Origin: Nemophila menziesii
Taxonomy: Eukaryota > Streptophyta > Magnoliopsida > Boraginales > Hydrophyllaceae
Assembly (NCBI GenBank): GCA_029959085.1
Contig: JARWIR010000043.1
Location: 2,666,001-2,730,000 of the forward strand
Direction: 5' to 3'
Length of the DNA: 64,000 nt
The notes under the pieces: model-generated
Database searches by the model: none
Told to the model about the DNA's origin: nothing
The model's input: the letters and a program-made list of their open reading frames with translations, nothing else
Part shown: one piece after another, positions 26,477-37,906 of the stretch
Layout of the letters: each line of letters starts with the position of its first letter
Position numbering within the stretch: the stretch's first letter is position 1
Position numbers and translations under genes: made by a program

Positions 26477-26960
26477 ACGAAAAGATGTCATAATACAAAG
26501 AACTTTTGTATTATTAAATGATCGACTTGGTCACCTAGTGACAGTAATTATATGTCGGATAATAAATTACTCACTTGGTCTCTACTTAAAAGAACCAAAA
26601 GATTCTTTTACCAATTGACTAACCCCTTATTAGGGGGAGAGACAAGGCAACCTGAAGTTGGGTATCATGAAATACAATTATTATATCAATTCTATCCCCG
26701 AACTAAAGAATAGTAACTTGAAGTTAAAAGGAATAACCATTTGCAAAGTATTGCAAATAATATACCTATTACATTCGCAAGTAGAATATTTCAGAATCCC
26801 AAGATATGTTGTATACGCTCTAACATAGGTTATTGTTCCATAGACACGTAACAAATATTTCAGCGAATGTATCAAACCAATGCATAAAGCGTGGTAAGCA
26901 TGTCGGTTTAAAGTATACCATGCCCCAAAGAAGAAAAACTCGTGAATATTAAATGGTAAA
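26477..26960 (+). pseudogene. E1 pre-integrase domain and integrase/RT linker, decayed
   Basis: 26477-26618 keeps the Copia pre-integrase pattern (IQRTFVLLNDRLGHLV, then the LKEPKDSF region). 26640-26960 keeps the integrase/RT linker: SIPELKNSNLKLKGI and KHVGLKYTMPQRRKTRE, standing for the usual KRGRPxGSKDxxPRKRK-like motif of these elements. Stops in every frame; integrase core and RT absent. Confidence 0.6.
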
Positions 26961-26999
26961 TATTGTGGAATGTGCACTCCACGTGATACGCCATGAATT

Positions 27000-28080
27000 A
27001 TTAAGCCAACTAATGTTGGCACATGCATTTTCCTTAAAGAAAGTTATGGTCATGAAAAGACTTAGGTACCTAAATAAGAGAAAAGTTATGTAGATTATTA
27101 GTCTACTGAAAATATTTTAAATTGTTAGACAATCTATGGGATTAATATATTTCCATTTATAGCGCTTGAAATAAATAATAAAGATCATAAACCACAAAGT
27201 GGTGAAATATGTCGACAATAAAAGAAAGGATCATAGTAAATTTTGAAATCTAAAACCCCATATGTATCACGGAGGTTCATGCAGAAACCTAGAATTAATT
27301 ATGGGGAGAAGTCCTCATTGTTATGTTATTGATCTGGTGTAGTGGTGATTAGATTGATAATAAAGTTTTTTTATGAACAAAATAGGTGCTAGAAGCACTA
27401 TAGGTGCCTGAAGCATGACATGTGCCCAAGCACGAAAGGTTCTTGATAGCACAACAAGTTCATGAAGCACGATAGGTGCCTGAAGTACTTAGAGCGTCTA
27501 AATATGAATTCTCAAAGATTGAGAAGTTCCTGGAGTATAAAAGTTTCCGAAGACACAGTTTATTTAAAGCACAAGAGAAAAGTGTTTGTATTATAAAAGG
27601 ATATTCAGAATAATTGTTGTCATAATTAAAAAGATGATGTGATATTTATGTATTGTACTCTTTTTCCTTCACTAGGGGTTTTTCCTAGTAAGGTTTTAAC
27701 GAGACATACCAAATATTAATTGTCCAAGAAGTATATACTCATTTCCTTGATCAAGAAATGATATTACTAACACTCCATATCCCTCAAGTAAAAATCCAGA
27801 AGATTTACTAATTAAAGTTCAATAATGATGACAACAAGGTACAAGTCCAAAAGTATCTAATGTATTAGGAAATATGTAATGTCGTAATAAGGGGGAGAAT
27901 ATATTGAAATTCTTCATTTTTTTCCTTCACCACGGTTTTTCCCATCGGGTTTTCCTGGTAAGGTTTTAACGAGATAGATTGAATATGTGTCATAACCCCC
28001 AAGAATTGATGTACTCTTTTCCCTTCATCAAGTTTTGTCTAGATGAGTTTTCTTGATGAGATTTTAATGAGGCATAATCC
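27000..28080 (+). other. Decayed E1 internal sequence
   Basis: No recognisable domain. 27385-27510 has several copies of a word like AGGTGCCTGAAGCAC. The first three copies of the E1 3' motif (see 27652-28600) lie here. Confidence 0.5.
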
Positions 28081-28600
28081 AAGGGGGAGTGGTATGAAAT
28101 ATTTATTAAGTGGATTATTCAACATACCAAAAAAAAGTGTGGTTTATCTCCAACAAGAATATATGATAGTATTTTATGAGGATATTATTACTTGTACCAC
28201 ACATAATTATAATGATTACATCAAATGAGACAGAACAAAACACATTTTACCAAAGTCTCCTACACACGAGCTACAGAAGAATGTGGATATTGACACTCGA
28301 CGGATACAATCATGTAAGAATTTTGTAGATTTTCTTTATGAAATCATTGTCAACCACAATATTCAAGAAGTAGGTCCACAATATCTAAATACGAAAACTC
28401 AAAGATCTCTTGCCAACATTAGGGGGAGTATAAACAAGACTGTACTCTTTTTCCTTCGTTCAAGTTGTGTCCCATGGGTTTTCTTGGCAAGGTTTTAACG
28501 AGGCAGTGTTTCAAGATAATTAGGTCCATCTATATGTACTCTTTTCTCTTCGACCAAGTTTTTATCCCACAGGGTTTTTCTTGGCAAGGTTTTAACGAGA
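27652..28600 (+). repeat. Five copies of an E1 3' motif ending GGTTTTAACGAGRCA
   Basis: Copies begin at about 27652, 27913, 28013, 28440 and 28535. Each is about 60 bases: CTCTTTTTCCTTC, a short hairpin-like centre (for example CACTAGGG...CCTAGT), then AAGGTTTTAACGAGGCA. In plant Copia elements of this type such motifs lie between pol and the 3' LTR. Confidence 0.8.
28100..28400 (+). pseudogene. E1 RNase H C-terminal tail, decayed
   Basis: Across one stop codon the frame reads YIK, DRTKHILPKSPTHELQKN, then VDIDTRRIQSCKNFVDFLYE, matching the end of Copia RNase H (normally ...HISPKFFxTHELQKNGDI...RSxDNxADLFTK). Everything between integrase and this point is missing. Confidence 0.7.
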
Positions 28601-28635
28601 CATATTTTCCTCATAGATGGACATTCAAGGGGAAG

Positions 28636-28838
28636 TATTATGAATAAATAATATAATTAGGTGGATGTCCAAAGGTCAAAGGTCTTTCATATTTATTTTT
28701 TATAATTGTGACAAGTGAAGGGTCACTATTTACCCTATAAATATATGACCATTTCTTTGTAATAGAGTTAATAATTTTTGGAAATACAAGAAACAAATCA
28801 TCTCCTTATTTTATCTTTTTCTCCTTAAGTTTATAACA
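28636..28838 (+). repeat. 3' LTR of E1
   Basis: Starts TATTATGAATAAATAATATA, ends TTTATAACA. TSD TCTTT follows at 28839. Confidence 0.88.
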
Positions 28839-28843
28839 TCTTT

Positions 28844-29149
28844 TATATTCTTTTATGTTTTTGGATCATGTAGAATTCTTTTTTTTTTAAATTACCATAT
28901 AAAAAATATAAAAAAAGAAAAAAATTTGAGAGTCTTTTGGAATTGCTTTCAAAATAATCACTTGTTTTTACATCATTAAAAATATTCTAGATTTTTAAAA
29001 TTACTTTTAAAAAAACACTATGTTATTATCAAAATAATAGTGAATTTAGATTTCAAAATATTTTTTGAATATTTTTTACAAATACTTTAAATTATAACTG
29101 AAAATCATTTTTTACTCTAAAAATAATCAATCCTAAACAGGCTCTTGAG
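28844..29149. other. AT-rich spacer
   Basis: Poly-A/T-rich sequence between E1 and the foldback element. Nothing recognisable. Confidence 0.5.
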
Positions 29150-29159
29150 TAAATAATAT

Positions 29160-29481
29160 AGAATAAACTCTTTTTTTAGGTCAAACATTTCAAAATGTTA
29201 ATTTTTAGGCCAAAGTATTAAAAATGCCTATTTTAGCCATTTCATTAATTTAATGAGATATTTCATAAATTTTAAGGTTAATTTGGACACTTCAAATAGT
29301 ATTTCTAGTTTGTGATGTGGTCAAATAAATATATAGTTTGTTTGAATTGTCCAAATTATTTTTAAAATTTATGAAATAACTCACGAAATTAGTGGAATAG
29401 CCTTAAAAATAGATATTTTTAATACATTTAGCCTAAAAATAAGCATTTAAAAACGTTAGGTCTAAAAAAAAGTTTAGACTA
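29160..29481. mobile_element. Foldback MITE-like element
   Basis: Two arms of about 135 bases (29161-29298 and 29346-29481) are inverted copies. For example, the left arm has AACTCTTTTTTTAGGTC and ATTTCATAAATTTTAA, and the right arm has their diverged complements. TAAATAATAT flanks it directly at 29150-29159 and 29482-29491. No coding capacity. The family is not identified. Confidence 0.75.
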
Positions 29482-29511
29482 TAAATAATATCCGGATAAT
29501 AGAATTTGTTT

Positions 29512-29697
29512 TAGGAAAATTCTTCCATCCAATATTGGATGATCCTATACTAATAATATTAATACACATGACCCATGTTTTAAACTTACAAAAATAACTA
29601 ACTTATTAATCTAATGACATGTGTTTAGTTATAATTATTAATGACAATAATATGAATATTGAACCATCCAATATTAGATGAAAGTCTTACCCTTTGT
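29512..29697. mobile_element. Second short foldback sequence
   Basis: Ends CTTCCATCCAATATTGGATG on the left and the diverged complement CATCCAATATTAGATGAAAG on the right, with inner parts also partly complementary (ACTAATAATATTAAT / ATTAATGACAATAATAT). It looks like a small MITE; TSD not resolved. Confidence 0.5.
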
Positions 29698-29963
29698 TTT
29701 ATAATATATTACCTATCTATCTATTTCAAACGGCATAATACTATGGTGACGAAAGGGAAATGGGAAAACCCACACACGCATCATCAATAGCTCTTTTCTC
29801 CTATATTTCCTCTAAACGAGTCTTGAGAGTAAAGATACCGGTGCTCCTGTTTCATTTTTAGTATTTATGATTTTGAAATATTTTTATTAATTTTTTTTTT
29901 TCAATGAGATTGTTATTTTCACCAATATTTACTCCTCCGATTGGCCGATGCATAGTAACATGC

Positions 29964-30236
29964 AGGTCAAGGACTTAAAGGTAACTTGCACAAACCACTA
30001 AACGAGTACAAGTTATTGTAAACATTTTCTTCTAAGCGATTTGTTCGGATTTTGTTATAAACAGGTGAGGTATCGTCCTAATACACCTCTAGTTTTGAAA
30101 GGGATTATTTAAGCATTAACGGGAGTGAGAAGATTGGGGTCGTTGGTTCATACAAGGGATGGAAAATCTACTTTAATTCAGGTTTTGTTTAGGATGGGAG
30201 AGCCATCGGGAGGAAAAATAATTATAAATGATATCC
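29964..30236 (+). pseudogene. ABCC pseudogene, 3' fragment (end of exon 3 and NBD2 exon)
   Basis: 29964-29981 matches the end of exon 3 (VKDLK before a GT). A short intron-like stretch ends in AACAG at 30063. 30064-30236 then matches exon 4 of the intact gene ([13 protein letters not shown]...). There is a TAA after LKGII, and the Walker A (GRTGGGKST in the intact gene) is destroyed by indels. It ends at about the IIIDGID position. It is the continuation of 4258-6140 beyond E1. Confidence 0.88.
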
Positions 30237-31330
30237 TGTGATCGATGCAAGTGGTATTGTATACTTTACGGATTTTAAACTAAAAAAAGGACAAATGTTC
30301 CTAGAGGTCGACAAATTAATGGGACGGATTTGTTTTTAGAACAAATGTTTTGTGAGGTTCATCTAGTGAAGGACCATGCAAGGTCGACTCGGACAAGTCA
30401 ATTACAAGCTTCCATGATGATACTATCACTCTTAAGGATCTCCAAGAGGCAAGCTCATTTCAAGCAAGGGCAAGCAAATATAAGGAATATGCCAAGTCAA
30501 ACCATTATGTTCCGATTTTATATAATTTGTAATGTTGTAGTTTAAATTATGGTGATTTAATAATGGATTATGTTTGTCTTAGTTATAGTTTGGTGGATAA
30601 TGTAATTAATGTTTATTTTTGGACAGAGTGTAATTAATGTTTACAATAGGTGTTTGTTAGTAATACTAGTATCTATGATGGTATTTATGATGGTGATTGT
30701 GGATAGTAGTGTTTATGATGGGGTTTATTTTGTGTGTATCACAAGTATTAGTATTTGTACAAAGAATAATATCTGAAGGACTCTAAATTTTTTTTCCCCC
30801 TAACTATCGCTCCATCCACCACTATCATCATCACCATTACCACCACCACCACTATCACTATGAAAAAAAATTCGACCACCGTTGTAGCCACCACCACAAA
30901 TAACAACTAATTCTATCATACGCGTGTATTCGTGAATTTTTTTTAAAAAAGAAATCATAACTAATACTAAAAAAAAATCAAAAAAATCAAAAAAAAATTG
31001 TATTGTTGGACGAGACAACTTAATGTTTACGTCTATGATTTTTTTTGAATTTTTTTCGCATACATGAAATTCATTGTCCTAAATAAGAAATATATTATTC
31101 GAAACAATGAATTTTTTTTAACAATTAATTCTTGTTCCGAAAAATCGTTTTTTTATTGCAAAAAATAAAATTCATGTATGCGGAATAGTTTTGATATTTC
31201 TAATAATGAATTACTTGTTCAAAACAAGGAATTCATTGTTCGGGACAATGAACAATGAATTTCATGTTTACGAAAAAAATCAGAAAAAATTATATACGTA
31301 TATATTGATTTTCCTCGTCCAAAAATACAA
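30237..31330. other. Spacer with low-complexity repeats
   Basis: An open frame at 30330-30545 is unrecognised. 30640-30740 repeats GTTTATGATGG-like words, 30810-30900 is CCA/CAT-rich, and 31030-31290 has several copies of GAATTCATTGTTC-like words in both orientations, which could fold. No gene seen. Confidence 0.5.
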
Positions 31331-32117
31331 GGGGTATTTGCTAAAGAAACCTAATGAAATAACATAATTGTTAAATGTAGCCTCTAATAATTTATTTTAT
31401 AAAAGAATGCCTAATAAAAAAATATTTATTAAAAAACATCTCCTCTATCTTTTTATAGTGGAAGCTCTTAGACCTTGTCATATTGATGCAGATCTTGTGA
31501 TTTACCTTTCATGCATTCTGAAATATATAGGCGTAAAGGGCCCTCAAGGTAGGGGTTCCACATTTAACAACTAGTATAGAAAATATGAGAGTTCTCTCTT
31601 CCAAGAGCCTCTTCGTAGTCATCTTCATACCATATTCCTTTCCTTAAATTAGTATCATATTACCTTGTATATTAATTATTTGTCTTACTTTTCAGCATAG
31701 AGTTATGGTTTTATTTCATTACATAAAGTTTAATTTTCTTATGATCTTATTTTATAAATGAATAGTAGGGTTTATATTTTGTTTGTTATATGATGCTTAA
31801 ATTTATTAAAGGATCAAACAAAGTCTAGGATAGATGTATCCTTTGTTTGACTAATAATCAGGATCAAAGACATGAATCCTGATTTCCTTAATAATGATAA
31901 TAATTTCTTCTTTACATTTTAATATATCAATTTCTTAGTCATACAGATATCGGTCTAGACAAGAGGGATGCTAATTACTTATTTTATATATGCTAGATAA
32001 TCTTTTCATGAGAAAACTAGTAATGAATGGACTAGTTATCACACAACAAGGGTTTTTAACAGAACTTATGGGTATATCCTTAAAGTTGGTTACGTGATAA
32101 GAAGTGAAAACAAGTTA
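31331..32117. other. Unassigned spacer
   Basis: One open frame of 68 codons (31368-31574) without recognisable content. AT-rich, no repeat structure seen. Confidence 0.45.
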
Positions 32118-33902
32118 TGAAACAAAAAAAACAATCCTAGAGGGGTGGGGTGAATATGACAATGGTCAAATTTAAATTATTTACTCTAAACTCATGCTCA
32201 ATCAATTTAACTATTACAAGGATAAATAATATGCAAACTATTAGTTAAAAATTCATTAGGTATTTTGTCAAACACATAGGGATACTTAATTTTAGCAAAG
32301 GGGGTTTTAACAACATTGATTGAGGAAAATGAGCAAACACTTAGCATGCAAGATAATCTAACTAACTAAGGGTTAGACAAATAATCAAACATAATGCATG
32401 TAAGAAAGTAGAGAGTAAATGGAGAGAATACTATATGCACAATTTAGTGTGGTTCGACTCTTGTAAGCTTAGTCCACCAACTAAGTTTGCACAATTATAA
32501 TTTAAAACCCTTCTACTAGTTGTGTCTCTTAAAGGGGAGAGCACAATCCTTTATAACCTCTTTGTAATCACCTTCAAGGGAAACCCTAGTGTTATCTCCA
32601 GCACTAGTAAACCAAGAGTGAAGTCTCCACTCACGATATACCACTTCACAAGCCTATGATTCCTTTCACTTGTGTATTACCGTAACAAGCACGAATAGAT
32701 CATCTCTACTAACGTTCTACCAATTGATACTCCATGAAACCTTCACGCTTTGTGTCCACACCACACAAGCTCTAACCACTCTTGTATAGTTTATGGTAGA
32801 TCCCACTTTTTCACTAGACCAAGAGCAAACCCTACAATAAAGCCTACCTAGCCTAGCCTTTATACTCCTTAATGAGTATATAAATAAAATGCCTTATATA
32901 AAATACAAATCTAGATATATAGGTTATGTATTTGAGACTTCCCTCCAAAGATATGACTTTGAAGGGTTGGGGGAAAAAAATCTTTCCATTACAGTCTGTC
33001 TATCTTCTTTGTAGAAGGATTATCTCTCTCTCCTCAAAGTTCACTTCTCCAATAGCTTTAGGTAGGACGCTTTTTCTTCTTCTGCGAAGGTTTGCAGTGA
33101 TTCTCCTCTTTGTTTTCTTTATTTCTCCATATTTGAGACTCTATTCTTTAGCTCCTTGAGATTTCGATGCCCTTGTTTTCTACTAGTGATGTCAGACAAC
33201 TTACCCTTATCAGAAGAGTGATTTGATTCTCGCAGGGATAGACTTGATTTCTACTAGAGTTTGTGTCGGGGTCCTATATTGTTCCACAAGAGCTTAAACT
33301 GAGATGATAGCTTTGAGCTTCCTTTACATTTTGACCCGGATTGTATGAGACACTCATAGCCACCAATATTTTTTCCTTGATGCACACATTTCTATGACCT
33401 TTGAACTCTCTTGAGTCTTGCTTTTTAACATTGTCAAGTTTTTTTTATGCTACTTGAGCTTCTCTATCAAGCCAAATATCCCAGCGAATACACCTTCAAT
33501 GAACTCCGTTCAGTCTTGTTCATCTTTAGCTCATTTCTTGTAACTCACTTGAGTCTTGATCTTTCAACATCTTCAAAAACCCGTTCTTCTAACTCCCTTG
33601 AGTCTAGATCTTCAATCTCTTCAAGCTATTTATTTTAACTCTATTGAGTCCTTATCTTCAAACGTCTTCAACCTCACTCTGATAATTCCCTTGAGTCTTG
33701 ATCTCCAATATCTTCAAGCTTGTTTCTCAATCTTCACGAGTCTTGATCTTTATCGTCTTCAAGCTTGTTCTTCTAACTTTTTTGAGTCTTGATATTCTTT
33801 ATCTTATTTATTTATTAATCTTAAGTCTCGATCTTTGACAACTTAAACTAGTTATGTTGAGAACTTGATGCTCTTGTGAACATCTCTTGTATTTTGTCAA
33901 CA
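32118..33902 (-). repeat. LTR-like block (solo LTR candidate)
   Basis: On the minus strand it begins TGTTGACAAAATACAAGAG and ends TTGTTTCA, giving TG...CA ends. Near that end it carries CCTAGAGGGGTGGGGTGAAT (plus strand), a phrase seen near LTR ends of plant elements. I find no five-base duplication at these borders (AGTTA against GAGTA), so the limits are uncertain. Confidence 0.4.
33400..33850. repeat. Imperfect tandem repeat, unit about 50 bases
   Basis: Seven or so copies built on CCTTGAGTCTTGATCTTCAA and CATCTTCAAGCTTGTTCTTC. The open frames here (33447-33792) are by-products of the repeat. Confidence 0.75.
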
Positions 33903-34681
33903 GAGTATGATCTTTGATCTTTTAAACGTTATAGATCCAAGCTTTAATTATTCTCACCTATCATATGTAATCATGTTAAACACACCTCAAACAACTAAGT
34001 TGGGATTAGATAACAATAAACAAGATAATTGTTTTAAAGATTATAAATTACTAAACAAAGTGAGCTTACAAGTTAACCATATCAAATCGTGATATACGTA
34101 TAATTGGATGGTTAGAGATGGTTGTAGATCTATTTTATTCAAACTATGTGTTGTTATTAATATAGAGTGGTTGCATGGATATAATGGGGTAGATGACAAG
34201 GGGTCGTGTTGTCAGTCTTTTGAACCAATTGATGATCTTAAAATCCTATTGCATGTCCAATTTATTTTTCTTCAAGAGGGTTTCTTGAAGAAGCATCAAC
34301 GAGTTTCTACACATGCAAAGAAAAAATCAAGGGTTTTTGTTTCACGTAAGTTGAAACGAAGACTCTGATTGTTCTTCTTCCAAGGTCGTCCGCCCAAAGA
34401 ACCTATAAATTTTAAATGATGCTCTAGCGACATGTTTGATTATTATAGGAGATAAAATAACATGTTTCGAGGTATTTCTTTAAATTGATGGTTTTGGAAT
34501 TAATACAAAGACATCCCCTATTAATTTATCAAAATTGGCTCATATCAATTGTCAGGTTAGTCTTTTATGGTTCATAAACTCAACCTTATGTCATAATTTT
34601 GATATGGTTATTGAGTTTTACTATCAAATAAGGAAATAGGTGAGTATGCGAGGGCAATGGTATGAAAGCATATAACGTACA
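33903..34681 (+). other. Spacer with an unrecognised open frame (34108-34368)
   Basis: 86 codons, Lys/Arg-rich at the end, no known motif. It could be the remains of a gene cut by the solo LTR that follows. No further support. Confidence 0.3.
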
Positions 34682-37600
34682 TGATGTCTCCTCTTTTTTT
34701 ATAGATTAATCTATTCACGAGATATCTTTTTGGGAGTTTAATGGGCCTAAGTGAGAGGCTTTTCGCTAGTATTTGATATATTGTTCTTTACTCTCTTATT
34801 TTGGCCATATTGCTATTTATAGAGATTTGTGCCTTAATTGTGTGTTAAGTGTGTAGATTTTAGGCACATGGTTGATACAAGATGCCAAGATGAAGAAGAG
34901 AAGACAAAAAGTCAAGATAAACCCCAAGCCAAAGCGTAAATGGAGCTTAAAGTAAATTTGGGAAGTTAGATCGTTTGTCGGAGAAATCATGATGCCATAT
35001 TGTTTCAGTCACCATGATTAATTGGTCAGAGATTTGGACTTAATTTATTTTAGATAGATCTTGATGTCAGTGACACGTGAGAAGTGACATAAGTCATCAG
35101 AGTTGAGATGAATAAGTTATGCCATTTCCTTCTACCGTGGCTCGAACCAGTCCAACACTAGCTAAGAACGGTTTAAGCCATTCTTAACCTAATTAAGTGA
35201 GCCCATGGAGGCCCTAAACATTTTAGCTAGTATATAAGTAAATTAGCATCTCCCATTTCATAATAACATAATAAATTTAATATTTTTCAAGAGGAGAGCC
35301 TGGACAAAAGCAGAAGAGAAGAAGAGAAGGGTGATTCCACAAAACCCAATCATTCTCCAACCATTCATCATTTTACTTATTTCTTAAGAGTAAATCTATT
35401 TTATTCTTGCTTTTAAACATGATTACATCTTTAGTTTTCATTAATTTTGTTATTTCATTACGAACTAACCCTCATGACTTGAAGATTGCAATTGTATGAA
35501 CCTATATTAGCTTATTTGATGTTTTATAGAATTTGTGATTTATGTTTAATTGAAATTGGTATTTACAGTTCCATTGAATATATGTTTGTAATAATACTAT
35601 CCATAATTTGGCCAAGTAGTGGGTAGCTCGAGGAATTAAGCTAGCATCCGGAAGAGGGTGTTTTAATTGCAGATATAACATATAGGCGTCTAGTGTGCGG
35701 TAGTGAACCGAAAGGTCTTGCCTAACTAGATAGTTATTAGGGTTTGAACCTAAACATTTGAAAGTATATTTATATTACAATCGAAAGAGGTCTCTAGGGC
35801 CGTAGAATTGTTTTCTAATCTATCCTGACGAGAGTTATAGAGATAGTAGAATGCTGGCTAGTGAGAAATTACAGTTTCACCCTTATTCATAGAAATATTA
35901 GATAAGCGGCATAGGAGATTACTAGAAAGATTAAGCAACCCTCTCATCTATTTCCCTACTCTTTTAATTAGTTTAATTTGTATTTCATTTTGGTTTATAA
36001 TCTTATATTCATTTATTGCATAAGTCTTTTAATTGTTTGAAAACAAATAAATATTAGTTTTACTTTCTTGCCATTTATTCTTTCTACGAGCTTTATATTT
36101 TTATACTTGGGAAACACATTAATTTAACATTGATAGACCCTGTGGAGACGTTAATTGGTGTGGTAAAAGGTGTGATAAATAAATAGATAAATAAAGTTAA
36201 TAATAAAAGACACACCCTTGTCTACCACGAGAAACTCACTGCAAGTATTACCAGATCGTTCGCAAGTCTAGTTAGTAAGTGAAAGTTCGTTCGCAGGGAT
36301 TTGATCCGTTAGATCTACTTATGTATATAAAGAAGTGTAGGAGAAATTACTTGTTTGATAAAAAGACAATAAAAGTAATAATATTTATTTGATTTGTTGA
36401 TAGAAAAAATAACCATGCAAATAAATAAATACTAAAAGAATGGAGATGAGAAATATAGCTTAGGGTTGCTAGTATGCACTTATCCTTCTAAATCAATATT
36501 CTAGTTATAAGGGTGATTAAAGCTCTTAGATAAATAGTCAAGATTCTAAATTCCTCCTAACCCCCTTCCGGGTGGACTTAGGTGGCAACCTCACAATTAC
36601 CAGGGGACTTAAACTAAGGTGCTCCTACGCCAATAGGTTCTTAGATGAGTCTGGCCTGCAAATAATGATCGGTGATTAAATCAAACCCTAATGACTATCT
36701 AGTTAGGCAAGCCCTTCTGGATCACTACCGCACACTAGACACTTGTGTTGTGTTTCAATAATTAGACACCCCTTCCGGGTGACCATCTAACTATTATTAA
36801 TGGGGTAGTCTATACTCGTGCACTAGCAAGAACTACGGTCAATAAATCAAAGCACATAAAACAGATATAGGGTTAAGAAGCTAGAATCACTTTAAAAAGG
36901 GTTTTCCCGAATAACGTAAAAACAAATAAAGAATTAGAAATCAAAGATTATACATATGCAAACCCAAACTATGGAAAGTTATTTCATATCTAAGTACATA
37001 GAAATAAACTATGGATAAAAGTAATTAGGAACAAAGATAAGCTAAAGAATCTAATACAAATTACCCTAATGATAGAGGGAGATGATGGAGAAAAGGAGTT
37101 TGTGACTTTCCAACTTCTTGTCTTCCTTTCTACAGGTCTTGTTGCTTCTCTTGAACGAATACTATGATACTCAAGGTTTAAAACTGAGTAAAGACATGTT
37201 TACAATAGTTAAAGGGTGTGTTTATAGGAGTATAGGAAGCCCTAATTAGGATTTCTCGGAGTAGGAGGCAAGCAATTGGACTTCTTTTCTAAATCAATTT
37301 CGTTTCCTAAAATATAGGAGAAGGAAAAAACTATTGTTGTCTTATTCTGGTCGCAACTTCTTCAATATTGCTCCGATTGACCCGTTCTTTATGTCGAAAC
37401 TGATCGTCTCGGAAAGATCTACACTTTTGCTTCAGACCATTCTTCCAAATTCCGATAAGATTTTAAGTTATGATCACTTTAGTGGACGTGGATGCTGAAA
37501 TTCAGATTTACTTAACAACTTTTCTTTTTCTTCCTTTATCTCCAAATTCCATCCTTATCATCTTTCCTTTATCTCTTCAGAATTGATTTGACATCTAATT

Positions 37601-37901
37601 AATTTCCATATATCTTTAAAGCTTCACAATTAACAAAAAATTAAACCAAATATGCTCTAAAAATGATAAATTATCAAATCAAGACAAGAAATAGGAAAAT
37701 ATAATAATATAACTAAAAATCAAGTATTGACTATCCTAATACACCTAAAATGATGTCTCCAACATAGATGAATTCATCTCAAATATGGTGGCATCATTAA
37801 CCCTCACACTTAACAAATTTATTACTTGTCAACGACCCGTACACTTGTGTGAAGTAACTCCAAAGGGTGTTGATTTATTTATCACACTCTAGGGCGCGAC
37901 A
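34682..37901 (+). mobile_element. Solo LTR of the E3 family, plus strand, split by another solo LTR
   Basis: Parts 34682-36155 and 37797-37901 make one LTR of about 1.58 kb. It starts TGATGTCTCCTC and ends ATCACACTCTAGGGCGCGACA. Flanks GTACA (34677-34681) and GTTCA (37902-37906) agree in four of five bases. No primer site or polypurine tract beside it, hence solo. Confidence 0.85.
36156..37796 (-). mobile_element. Solo LTR of the E3 family nested in the previous one
   Basis: 1641 bases. Plus strand starts TGGTGTGGTAAAAGGTGTGA and ends GGTGGCATCA. Flanks TTAAT (36151-36155) and TTAAC (37797-37801) agree in four of five bases. Carries the family words ACTGCAAGTATTACCAG and GTTCGTTCGCAGGGA. Confidence 0.88.
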
Positions 37902-37906
37902 GTTCA

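Larger units (their letters stand above)
6221..28838 (+). mobile_element. Retroelement E1: decayed Ty1-copia element holding nested elements E2, E3 and a solo LTR
   Basis: Bounded by direct LTRs 6221-6416 and 28636-28838 with target-site duplication TCTTT at 6216-6220 and 28839-28843. The LTR starts TATTAT rather than TG and ends AACA. The 5' LTR is followed by CGTTATCAACACGA, a sequence that follows the 5' LTR of many plant Copia elements. A purine-rich stretch AAGGGGAAG precedes the 3' LTR. Its own internal sequence is 6417-6542 and 22812-28635. The coding part survives only as a pre-integrase domain, an integrase/RT linker and an RNase H tail, so it is long dead. It sits inside the ABCC pseudogene. 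Confidence 0.88.

Noticed and set aside
26681..27028. 115-codon minus-strand protein
   Set aside because: Shadow of the decayed Copia integrase/RT linker on the plus strand.
34108..34368. Host gene fragment of 86 codons
   Set aside because: No motif recognised and no second exon found; kept only as an unassigned frame in the spacer.
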